From Eublepharis macularius (Eukaryota > Chordata > Lepidosauria > Squamata > Eublepharidae): a stretch of 64,000 bases of DNA. Positions 1 through 9,600 of the stretch are shown in pieces; the first letter of the stretch is position 1; each line of letters opens with the position of its first letter. The stretch covers positions 20,542,001 through 20,606,000 of the forward strand of contig NC_072801.1 of the NCBI RefSeq assembly GCF_028583425.1, read 5' to 3'. A program made the position numbers and the translations under genes. A model generated the notes under the pieces. The model searched no databases. It saw only the letters and a program-made list of their open reading frames with translations, and was not told the origin of the DNA.

Positions 1-490
1 GTCCCTTGCTTCAGTTTGGTTTGGGAGGATTTTTGTTTTGACATGATTCTCTGGTTTGATGTTGCTCTCCTTGCTTCACTTTCATTTTGGGGAGATTTCG
101 TTCCCTTGCTTCAGTTTGGTTCTGTTCGGCTTTCTCTGGGTTGATCTTGCATTTGTGAGTGTGCCTTTGGCCAGTGGCCTCCTTGCCCATGTGTGTCTTG
201 TTTCTGTCTGGAAACCAGCTTGGAAACTTTCCTGCCATAGGAAACAATAGAGAGTGGCTGTGCTCCTTTTTTAGGGGGCACTTTGGTTTCAAGGGGACTT
301 CACTTTGGTTCTGTTGGGCTTTATCAGAGGGGAGTTTGCATTTGAGAGTGAGCCTCAAGCCAGTGGCAGCCTTGCCTCTGTGTGTTTCTGCCTGAGAGCC
401 TCCTTGGAAATGTTTTCCCCATAGGAAACAATGGGGAGTGGCTGGAGGCACCTTTTTCAGGGGCTCATAGAATTGGACTCAGGGGGTCCA
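1..490. repeat. Tandem repeat of about 185-190 bases in a UQCRC2 intron
   Basis: Two diverged units follow each other at about 108-293 and 294-480, preceded by a partial unit. Landmarks recur in the same order: a 'cagtttggttctgtt'-like start, a 'ccagtggc' block, then 'cataggaaacaat' and 'gagtggctg' at 233-260 and again at 421-443. The recurring phrase around 'ccatagg.aacaatgg' resembles a satellite-like repeat common in lizard genomes. That last point is from memory. Confidence 0.6.
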
Positions 491-968
491 GTCTCTCTGA
501 AACTTGGCTGATCTTTAATGGGCAGCCAGGATCCTGGCAAACTTGGTGAAGTTTTCTTTAAAAATTCCTCCTGGGATAGCCCCCGGATAGTTTTCCCCAT
601 AGAGAATAATGGCCGGATATATCTGGGATTCTCTAATCTTGTAGAAGTGGATCAGAGTCTCTTTCTAGGATTTCAGGAATCCTGGATTTTAAAGGAATCG
701 CTGAAACCTGGATCGAGAGTTCCTGAATTTTTTGTTGTTGTTGCATACCCCTACTTACAATCCTGCCTTTTTAAATTCCCATGTGGTTTAGCTTTAAAAA
801 AGCTCACATATATGGATGAGCGCGTTGATCTTGCATGCAAGGACTCCTTACTTCGCTGTTCAGTGATGCAGACTGTGTGCAGGGACCCTAGCAAAATGGG
901 GGTAAAGAAAAGGTGGAAGGGATTCTGTCTACTGCAGCCAAAATAAACTCTTTGGTTCTTTTATAAAG
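491..968. other. UQCRC2 intron, 3' part, no gene seen
   Basis: This is the intron immediately before the first UQCRC2 exon in the window. It ends in a pyrimidine-rich stretch and AAAG at 968. The reading frame open across 518-946 shows no recognisable domain and I treat it as chance. Confidence 0.6.
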
Positions 969-1045
969 GTTATCAAGGCTGCCTTGAGCCAAGTGAAGGC
1001 GGTTGCCCAGGGAGGACTCACTGATGAAGAGGTCACAAGAGCCAA
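969..1045 (+). CDS. UQCRC2: UQCRC2 exon (third from last)
   Basis: The acceptor is 'cttttataaag' before GTT. The exon encodes [16 protein letters not shown] and then LTDEEVTRA plus two bases of a Lys codon. The donor is AA|GTAAGTG at 1046. The exon leaves phase 2, completed by the first base of the next exon. Confidence 0.93.
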
Positions 1046-2833
1046 GTAAGTGACATCTTTTTCAATTCCTGTCCAATTTTGTTTTCCTGCTAGGACCCAG
1101 ATTTGCAAGCATAGTGTTTAATAGTCCTTGCTTTTGTCTTTCCCCTTCTGTAAACAAGTCTAGTTTATCCAGAAGCAATGCAGGGCACTCAGTTGCAAAT
1201 ATGTCTTCAAAGCCAAAGTAGTTTTGCCATTTCTGATTAAGTTGTGCAATGCTTTCCATTTCCCATGAATCTGTGAAACCAGCTAGAACCAGTAGGATTG
1301 TATCGGAATAAATAACTTATACTTTAATCTCTTGGCATTTTTTTAAAGTAATGCAATCAAACTTCAGGTCTCTGAGGCCAGGGGAGGAGAACAAGGGGAA
1401 CTTGCAGAAAAATCCAGGACCCTGTTTGGATTTCATACAGTCTTACATATTTCAGTTGGCTTTTTTTTTTGTCTAAGCTAAGTAATTTCTACCCGACTTA
1501 AAGCTCACTTTTTAGTTTTTCAAAAGAATCGTATCAATCGCTTTACCATATCAGCTTCTCTGGGGTACTTAGCCGTTTTTTTAGATTTTTTTTTAATTCC
1601 TTAGGAGGGTTTTTTTTGCCTAGATGTAGGTGATTAAAATGGAAAAGCCATCCCAAATGCTGGATTTCTAAATACGTAGAATGTGTATTAAAATCATGTC
1701 TTTCTGGTTTCTGTAGCTACATATCTACATAGGTTGTGCAGAACAAAGGGGGGTGTTCAAGAGACATGTTTGTGACCTGGGATAAACCCAACAGCTCTTG
1801 GGTCAAGAGAGAAATCCCGCCCCCCGCCCACCCCCCATAGCAGTGTATCTTAATGTGCTATGAAGAGTAACCAGTATATTGTGGCATAAGCTCTTTTGTG
1901 GGCCTGTCATGGAGTTGGGTGTGTCAGGTGTGAAAGAGCAAGGGGGTAGTATCTTCCCTTGTGGTGATCATCTGCACCAGAATGTTTTCATGGCCACCTG
2001 AGGCCTGCAAGCTTATTCCCATAACCTGCAGTTCTGATTCATGATAAAAATAACAGGAAGGCAGCATTTATTTCTGTAAGAAGAGCAATGTGCACTAGAA
2101 CACAATTGCTACTGTAGATCTTTAAGAAACACAATGAAATCCTAAGCTGAGTTACTCCAGTCTAAGCCCATTGAAACCAATGGGGTTAGACCGGCGTAAC
2201 TCTGCTTACGATTTCACTGTTAAGTTCTTAGCCTCACCATCTCCTTCCTCTGTATTCCAACAGAAACCAGCTGAAGGCAGCTCTCTTGATGTCTGCTGAG
2301 CTTTCCAGCAACTTGCTCGAGGAAATTGGTTCTCAGGCACTGGCATCTGGGTCGTATACTCCCCCGGGTGCTGTGGTGGAAAAGATTGACGCCGTGGCCA
2401 CTGCTGACATTGTGAATGTAAGTCATGTTCCAGTAGGCTGTGCTGCTTCTCAACGTCAGAGCAGCCGCGATAAACAGAATTCTCTCTTTGGGTGCAGAGA
2501 ACGATGTTGGGGGAGAAAGGGGAGGGGGATTATTCTACAATACCTACCCGCCTCCCTCAAAGCTGGTTTTCTGCCAGCAAGGTTGCCCTTCCTATACATC
2601 AGGCAAGCCCAAACGAAGACCCACGGTTCCTTGACAAGCCAATTCCTAAAATAAATGCACTGTGCGGTGGAATCTCAAGCTGAAACAAGATGCATGTGTC
2701 ATAATAATCAAATTGTGCTTCGTCTATAATCTTTCTGCTTCTTTTTCAGGCTGCGAAGAAATTTGTTAATGGGAAGAAGTCGATGGCAGCCAGTGGGGAC
2801 TTGGCAAATACTCCCTTTGTTGATGAGTTGTAG
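969..2833 (+). CDS. UQCRC2: UQCRC2, ubiquinol-cytochrome c reductase core protein 2 (C-terminal part, three exons)
   Basis: UQCRC2 is a core subunit of mitochondrial complex III (cytochrome bc1), a matrix-facing member of the processing-peptidase-like family needed for assembly. Three exons (969-1045, 2264-2417, 2750-2833) join in frame to encode the last 104 residues. They begin [16 protein letters not shown], pass through [14 protein letters not shown], and end [17 protein letters not shown]. This matches the C-terminus of vertebrate UQCRC2 as I remember it (human ends MAASGNLGHTPFVDEL). Each junction is a GT-AG intron with matching phase. The rest of the gene lies to the left of the window. 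The gene is tail to tail with PDZD9, as in mammals. I see no damage in the visible part. Confidence 0.97.
1046..2130. other. UQCRC2: UQCRC2 intron sequence
   Basis: AT-rich intron with homopolymer T and C runs near 1460, 1590 and 1818. I recognise no gene or repeat family here. Confidence 0.6.
2131..2220. mobile_element. Foldback MITE in the UQCRC2 intron
   Basis: This is a 90-base palindrome. The 43-base arms at 2131-2173 and 2178-2220 pair with few mismatches around the core 'gcccattgaaaccaatggg'. A related core, 'gcccatggaaatcaatgggc', recurs near 34330-34352, so this is a dispersed family rather than a single hairpin. It ends 43 bases before the exon at 2264. Confidence 0.75.
2264..2417 (+). 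CDS. UQCRC2: UQCRC2 exon (second from last)
   Basis: The acceptor is 'attccaacag' at 2254-2263 and the donor is AAT|GTAAGT at 2418. The exon encodes [31 protein letters not shown] and [20 protein letters not shown], the conserved stretch that includes the family's G-S-Q-A-L motif. A foldback MITE ends only 43 bases before the acceptor. Confidence 0.96.
2750..2833 (+). CDS. UQCRC2: UQCRC2 last coding exon
   Basis: The acceptor is 'gcttctttttcag' at 2749, with a strong pyrimidine tract. The exon encodes [16 protein letters not shown] and [11 protein letters not shown], followed by TAG at 2831-2833. Confidence 0.96.
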   Translation, partial: AAKKFVNGKKSMAASGDLANTPFVDEL

Positions 2834-3005
2834 GAAGTTTGATGTGGAGAGGGGCACAGAATCATCAGATTTGTCCCCGAGGCAATTTCATTGAATTGCT
2901 ACACTCAGTCTTCAGTCTCCTATTTATGGTTCTAATTATTCAGGCCTGTAGGTTACTGTGTCAATTTACATACACTGAATAAAGTGCAGAGTTCATACTC
3001 TTGCA
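2834..3005 (+). other. UQCRC2: UQCRC2 3'UTR
   Basis: Short 3'UTR from the stop to just past the poly(A) signal. About 170 bases fits the short UQCRC2 3'UTR expected for this gene. The exact cleavage site cannot be seen. Confidence 0.75.
2978..2983 (+). promoter_or_regulatory. UQCRC2: UQCRC2 poly(A) signal AATAAA
   Basis: A canonical hexamer 145 bases after the stop, followed within 25 bases by a T-containing stretch. Confidence 0.8.
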
Positions 3006-3303
3006 AAAGCTCCCAGCATCTTTAATGTCTTCTGCTCAGTTAGTATTCTTTTTTCCTCCTCTGTATTTGCTCTTGAGAGTGGGATATGGTGCCTAACGTA
3101 GAATTGAGTAGCTTTAGTGGAGTCTTGAGAACTTTCTTTCATAAATGAATGCTTTTGCTTACAGGGGAAGAACCCAGATCTCAGCATGTTTATACTTTCA
3201 AAGAAAAATAGGCAGTAAGTGCTCAGGTGAGGATTTTGCTGCATTCACATGTTCTTTCACTAAGAGCAAACCTTAATCCCTTGCCAGTAGAGAGCTGGAC
3301 TTG

Positions 3304-3500
3304 GGATAGGCTGTGGCTCAGTGGAAGAGCCTCTGCTTTTCACATAGAAAAGTCCCTGGTTCAATCCTTGACATCAACAGCTAAAAGAATCAGGTGGTGG
3401 TAGATGTGAAAGACCTCCACCTGAGACACTTTTGAGCTGTCAGTTTTGAGTCAACAGTATTGACCTTAATGGTCTGGTTCAGAATAAGAAAGCTTCGTGA
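3304..3500 (+). mobile_element. tRNA-derived SINE ('GTGGCTCAGTGG' family)
   Basis: The tRNA-like head has an A box ('tggctcagtgg') and a B box ('ggttcaatcc'). The family body follows ('gatgtgaaagacctc', then 'gacctt.atgg.c'). The copy is diverged and has no clear poly(A) tail. Confidence 0.8.
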
Positions 3501-4290
3501 GTTCGTCAAAGAAGACATGGGCATTCAAAGGTGCTTCTTACAGCCTCCAAAGCCTGGGGCAGAGCATGGTCTTTCTCCTGATCAACTACCTGAAATCCCA
3601 TAGCAGGAGATGTTCAGAGCTGAACTTGGAATGACCTTCCATGTGCCAAGCAAAGCGCTTGAGCCTTTACACCTTTCTCCAGCATTAAACCTCACCTCCA
3701 CCATGGATTCACTGAGTGGCCTTGGGAGAGTCACCGTCTTGCAGTGAGGATTATGAAGACTTCTTGTAAGGACTGTGAAGGCTTCTGTAAAATCTAATGA
3801 TGTTGATTTCTCCCTGGCAAACCTGTTTTCTTCCCTTACCTTCTCCACTAATCCATCCTTGGCTGCTTCGAAAGCCCAGGGATGGTAGTTGCAGGAGTCA
3901 CTTTGAAAAAGAAACAAGTTTGGACAGGAATGCTTAAAAAATCCAATTGTCCTGGTGTATTCATTTGTACCTTCACAAGCATGAGTAAACAATTTGTGCA
4001 TAATGAACACAGGCTGCTTAAGAGCTATGGGAGTTCCAGAAGTATTTTTCAGTGTTAGTCTTTTAGAGCAGAATTCTCTAATCTTTGCTGGTAGCCAACC
4101 TGATAAAGGCTAAGCCAGTATAATTTGTTTGAAGTAAAAGTCATAGCTTACCTCTGAAAGCATCAAGATGGTCGAGTTTGATTTCTAGGCTTCCGGAAAT
4201 GTGTGCGAATAGTTGCTGGTTTTAGTTGTTCCCCACAGGAGTCATTGTTTTGAGGTGCAGCATCCTTCCTCAAGAGTTTGATTTACCAAA
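3501..4290. other. UQCRC2-PDZD9 spacer, no gene recognised
   Basis: Ordinary-looking intergenic sequence between two convergent genes. A reading frame open on the minus strand (3582-4010) has no domain I know. Confidence 0.55.
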
Positions 4291-5107
4291 CATGGAAAAG
4301 CATATTTCAGAAAATTTATTAGTTTGAAATACAGACATAAGATTACAAGAAGAAAAAAACACATAGAAAAAATAGACAATGTTGAATCAAGTTTTTGACA
4401 GAGGGCTTAACATTTAACACATTTTTCAAATTTATCTTGCAAGATATAACTAAGGAACGCAATCATTGATGGCACAGGGTTTTTAAAAAGTATTTAATTC
4501 CTTTTCCATAATTTGAGGAAGGGTTCAGATAGATGTTGGATACCTTTCTGATTTATATATGAAATAAAATCATGCCATGTTTCATAGAAATCTGACATTT
4601 TAGCATTCACTATAAATTGATGTGTCGGTTTTTCTGCCACAGCTATTTGCCATAACTCAGAGTATCAATAATGTAGCGATAGAGATTCTGCAGATTTCAA
4701 ACACTTTGCTGTTACCCTTTGGGCTGCCATCAACATAAACATTATTAATCCCTTAGATGTCATTCCCCCAAACTCTTAGCAAGGCCAGCACTAGTGTGGC
4801 ATAAATGATTTGATGGGTGAGGTTTTCCATTTCTGTAAATATTTTTCCCAACATTTTCATACTACAGGGCATGACCACAACATATGGATGTAAACACCTT
4901 ACTGATTGCAACTTCTCCAGCATTTTGTGTTATTTGTATTATTTATTCTTGCAAGACATACTGGAGTAATATACCATCCATGTAATAATTTCAGAAAATT
5001 CTCCCTGAGGGCTGTTGATACTGTTTTCCTTGTTTCAGTCATCCATTATTTTTCCCCATATATTTTGTTCTATTTTTATCCCAATATCATTTTTCCATAT
5101 TGTTTTC

Positions 5108-5166
5108 AGTCCATTTGAGCCCGCTTGTGGGGAGGGCGGAATAAAAGTCCTAAGATAAATAAATAA
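5108..5166 (+). mobile_element. SINE or LINE tail inserted in the L1 fragment
   Basis: A short GC-rich piece, 'ggggagggcggaataaaagt', followed by 'aagataaataaataaat', is the type of 3' end carried by the squamate SINEs in this window. It interrupts the L1 reading on the other strand. Confidence 0.5.
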
Positions 5167-6022
5167 ATTTGATGTACTTCTATCTATTGCAATTAAATGA
5201 GAATATCATTTAGAGGTTGGTTGTTTTGTACTATTCATGAGTTGCATTAAAATCTATTTGAATTTCATCATCTTTCTGGTCATAGTTTGCCGTACTGTAG
5301 GATTCACAGTTAAGTAGTGTAATTGATGGAGAAGAATCCAATCATTGAGACTCCTTGCAATTTTTCTTTCACTTGTACTACAGTAAGGTGTACAATTTTC
5401 ATAAAAAACTCTCATTCTGTAAATCCCTTTTTCTTTCCATTTAACATATTCTTCTAGTTTGTCTATGTAAGAAAAATTGGGATGCAATATAAATGGAAGT
5501 AGTGGGGATATTTCTGGAATTAGTTTATTTTTCCATTTGTTCCAGATTTTTAATGTAGAGTATAGAAAAAGATTCTCAACCCATTTTATATTTCTTACTT
5601 TTTTCCTTCCAAAAATAATTTTTTCAATTCATTCCACATTTCCTATTTGCTTCCAGACCCACCCATGGCTTGTCAGAGTTTCCCTCCAAGTGTGATATCA
5701 ATGTTTTCAACTGGTTTGCCTCATAATGTTTACTTATGCTGAGTTTTCCCCATCCCCCTTGATCTAATCTTTTTTGTCTCAAAAGCTTTATAAATCGTAG
5801 TCTTTTGCTTCGGTAGATAAAATTGGTGAATATCCTTTGCCATTTTGCTAGATCTTGTAGTTCGATTATTAAGAGAAGTGTTTGAAAGAAATAATTTCAT
5901 TTTGGCAGCGCTACCATTTGTATAGCACTGAGTCTACCCATAATTGTCAAGTGTGTCTTGGACCATCTTTTAATATCTTTTCTTATTTGTCAGATCACTG
6001 GATGGAAATTTAACTGCTGAAA

Positions 6023-6028
6023 TTTATT
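6023..6028 (-). promoter_or_regulatory. PDZD9: Candidate PDZD9 poly(A) signal, inside the L1 copy
   Basis: Minus-strand AATAAA lies 128 bases after the PDZD9 stop. Because the sequence here already reads as L1, the gene may use a LINE-derived signal. This is inference. Confidence 0.35.
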
Positions 6029-6155
6029 TAAGTTATTCGAAATAATTACACCCAGATATTTAAAGCATATTTGAACGCGAGAGTGAAGATCTAGATGAAA
6101 TGAGTGCTGTTTCAGAAACCCAGTTTGCAGAGGTGCAAGCTGCCTGCCTGCGTGC

Positions 6156-6660
6156 CTACTTCACATCCTCAGTTGAGTCTTTGAGCCAGAATACATCTGA
6201 CAAGGAAGAGGATGATGGCGACGAAGGGATGTTCACTTTTGGCATAGTCCAGTATGGTGAAGAGCATCTTAAACACAGAGTTGAGACGTCTGTGTCACAT
6301 CCTGCCCTCAAATCTTTATGTATCATAATGTCGCAACCAATGTCCGAACCCACAGTAAATGTGTGTCTCTTCCTTTCAAAGAAGTGCCAGTCTTTGGAGA
6401 TCCAGTGGGGCTGGGGGGAAGGCGCAAAAAGCTTTTGTGCAGTTGTCTCTTTGGTGCCTTCAGGCTCCTCATCCACATCTTCATAGTGCACCGTTTTATC
6501 ATGGCGAGCTTGGATGGGGGCAGCGTTATCATCCTGAACATCAGGGTAGCCAGTAGCGTTTTGAAGATTGGCTTCAGTATCCATTTCTTCCCTGCAAACT
6601 GCATATTCGTCTGTGCCCTCGCTGCTTGTCCAACTTCCTTCGCTGGCATCGCTAAATATG
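6156..6660 (-). CDS. PDZD9: PDZD9 last coding exon
   Basis: The acceptor is 'tacatttcag' (minus strand, AG at 6662-6661). The exon encodes 168 codons including the stop: an acidic Ser-rich start (IFSDASEGSWTSSEGTDEY), then PHWISKDWHFFERKRHTF, GSDIGCDIMIHKDL, SPYWTM, a serine run (PSSPSSSSLSDVFWLKD) and the stop at 6158-6156. Compared with the human tail it has an extra Cys-containing insert between HKDL and SPYW. A second in-frame acceptor (ATTTAG) five codons later is possible. Confidence 0.88.
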
Positions 6661-9600
6661 CTGAAATGTACAATGTCACAAATTTTAGAAAGAAGAATCA
6701 GCACTTGGGCAAATGCATCCATAGCATTCATTCTTCTGAAATTTTAACCTCCTTTCTGACAGTTATTGATGTGAAACCATAAGGTCCTAACAACCTAAAA
6801 GGCTGCAACCAGAAAAGATGGCAAGGCTCTACAGAGTCTGTAACTCATATTGGAACAAGTCTTAATGCATCACGGAGGAGTGATGGAGCACAGCACAGTC
6901 ACTTTGAAGAAGTCCCAGAGAAGAGCATTTTAAAGAATGCAGTAGTTTGCTGTTAGTTCAAGGTTTGAAAATAATGCTTTGATGTATTTTGATATTCCAA
7001 GAGGTTGCCTCTCTCTGATCTATTTTGCTAATGGAGGCTTCCCCCCACTTCTGGAAGATGCTTTCCCCTAATGCAAGACACTCAGAAAAAGCCTTGCAGT
7101 CTCCTCTTGTTCTTCCGCCAGATGAGACTGCCTCTGCTAGCGGAACACATCCTTAGGTTTCCATCCACGGTTTGGGGAAACTTCTTTAAATGTTAATTGA
7201 AATGGAACAGAGGTCACCACAATGACTTAAATTGTATGGTTGAAAATTTAACCCTGCAGTTGAATCTCTTTTAATGGTAAAGACTACCCCCATAATTCCA
7301 CGATGAACCAATGCTCCTTGGGAGGCACTAGATTTGAAGCTGTACTCATTTTGACAGTGTGCATTCAAATTGCCAAGGGATTTTGGAGAGAGACAACAGC
7401 TCAGAAGTGGAGCATGGTCCCAGCGAGATCTTAGTGTGTGTGTTGTTTTTTTTACTAATTACGACAGTTAATCTTCAGCATTTAACCTAATGTTAAAGTT
7501 AGATTTTTAATTTTTAATACCCACATACTGTTTCTAAATAGCTTTTCAGCTCTAGCTTAGAATCCTTGAGGAGGGGTGTGGTGTTCTGCCTAAAAGAGCA
7601 GGCTGTGATCTGTAAGGGCCCTAGTTCTAGTCTCCCGTGTGCCACAAATTCATTAGGTTGACAGTAGGTGAGTTGTTCTACCTCCCCTCCTCCCCTCATA
7701 ACAATATAGGGCTACTGTCCATAGCTGTTGAAAAGAATGCAAAAAGTTAATGTAAGTGCATTGCAAATGCTCTGTATTATTCCTTACTCAGCTAAGTTGC
7801 CCCCCTTTCTTTCTGGAATGTCATCCATCGTGAATGCCCACTTCTTGGGCAATGCAAGAAAATCCCTATAGGCCCGGATTTGCAGAACGGTCCCCACGGG
7901 AGTGCCTTGTAAACGTTGCCGGAGTTCTCGCAGTGTCCACCCTAAGACATTCTCATGTCCAACTTTAATGAGCACATCTCCTGTTAGGAGAAACAAGAGG
8001 TCTTTTATTGACTGGCTGAACGAGCAGTTTTGGCTACAGCGAGGCCATCAGGAAACTTCAATATTGTTGGTAGCTACAGTGATCTATAGAAGGAAAAATT
8101 CCCCTCTGATTAACGGTTGCCTTTTATAATCTGAAAAAGAGTGGCCATGTTTTTTGCTTCTATCTTTATTAGCCTAGCCTACCTCTCATGATTTGTCATG
8201 GGGGCAAGACAGTGGCAAGGAGACTTGTATCTGTCCCCTTGAGCTATGGGGACAAAACACGGACTACAAATTTGATAGGAGGTCGGGAGAGGGGTGGGAA
8301 GACAAGCTCATGTGCTAGCTAACCAGCAATGCATGCTGGCTAAAATACCATATCAAGCACACACACGTCATAGTAACTCACTTCACCACTTTGTTATGAT
8401 TAGCATGTTAGACTGGGAAGGACTGGATTCAAGTTCCTACTCTGCAGCCCTCGCAGTCATCAGATGCCCTTGGATCTGCCATTCTTTCACAGTCTAAGCT
8501 ACCTCCCAAAGCTGTCAGGAAAAATGGGATCTCCCTGTACATGTATGGAAGATGGGCTGCATATCAATGCAAGAGAACTACTGTGGTATAGTGGTGCACA
8601 GTGTCAGACTAGGACAAGGGGGAGTGCCCACTCAGCCATGAACTTCCCCTTGGTTTACTCAAACCCTCAATGCCTAGCTAACCTCAGAGGCTTGTTGTAA
8701 GAGCAAAATGGAAGGAGGAGGAAACCAGGGCTGCTTACTCAAAATGCCTTGAAGGAAGGGTGGAATAAATCATTTAGTTAGATATATCCCATTTTTCCCC
8801 TAGTCCCACAGGAGCACCCACCCAAAGCAGTTTATAACATCATTCTCCTCTCCTTCAGTTTATCCTCTCAGCAAGAACCCTGTGAGGTAGGCTAGATGAA
8901 GACTGACCCAGTGAGCTTCAGTGGTGTAATGGAGATTTCTACCTGGGCCTCTCAGATCCTAGTCTGATAGCCTAACTGCTCCACCCTGCTTGCTTTTCAA
9001 ATAAATGTTTGAAATTTTGCGGCGTTCAGCATTTTCTCCTTACCAGCTTGCAGTTCTCCATCTCTGGCTGCTGCACTTTTCTCCACGAGGCCTATAAGCT
9101 GGATATAAGGTCCGTTCTGAATTAGTATGAACCCCAGCCCATCTTTTTCCATTTGGACATTGGTCTTTACTGTTGTGCTCAAACTGTGTTCGGAGTCCTC
9201 ATCTAAATGAGAAAGGCAGAAGTCTCAATCCTTAAAAATCTATTTCATTAGCTAGCTACTTGATATAGCATTCTTTCTTTCCTCCCACCCATTTGGTTTA
9301 GTATCATCCTGGGCCCCAAATACTAGCTTTGGTCAGACATGAGCTTTACACATGTCCTACAATGCCATTTTGTGCAGCTGTAGCTCTCTGCTCAAGAACA
9401 TGCACAAAGACCCCTGGTCTGTTCCTTGGCTTCCCCAAGTAAGATTCCTCAGCAGAGGGATCTGCTGAGCAGCAGAGGGATCTGGCAATGACTGTCAAGA
9501 GTCCTTGCCAATCAGAGTAGATGCTATGGAGCTAGATGAACACAAGTTCTCTAGTTTGGTGTGGCTGTTATAGTGTGGCCGTTATATAGGTGCCTACCAG

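Larger units (their letters stand above)
4295..6080 (-). mobile_element. L1-type LINE fragment, ORF2 C-terminal half
   Basis: Read on the minus strand, scattered fragments match the order of L1 ORF2 after the reverse transcriptase. A FKYLGVIISNNLNKFQ-like motif lies near 6065-6010, where L1 has 'IKYLGI'. A 'DGPRHT..LWVDSV'-like motif lies near 5960, the counterpart of 'W..L.LMGRI'. 'GGWGKLSISKHYEANQLK' lies near 5790-5710, the counterpart of 'GGLGLPNF..YY.A'. A C-terminal part follows down to about 4300. The copy has many stops and is clearly dead. It begins within about 80 bases of the PDZD9 stop codon. The low-coordinate end is approximate. Confidence 0.7.

Noticed and set aside
6100-6486. 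128-codon open frame on the plus strand
   Set aside because: It is the antisense shadow of the last PDZD9 exon, whose minus-strand protein is recognisable.
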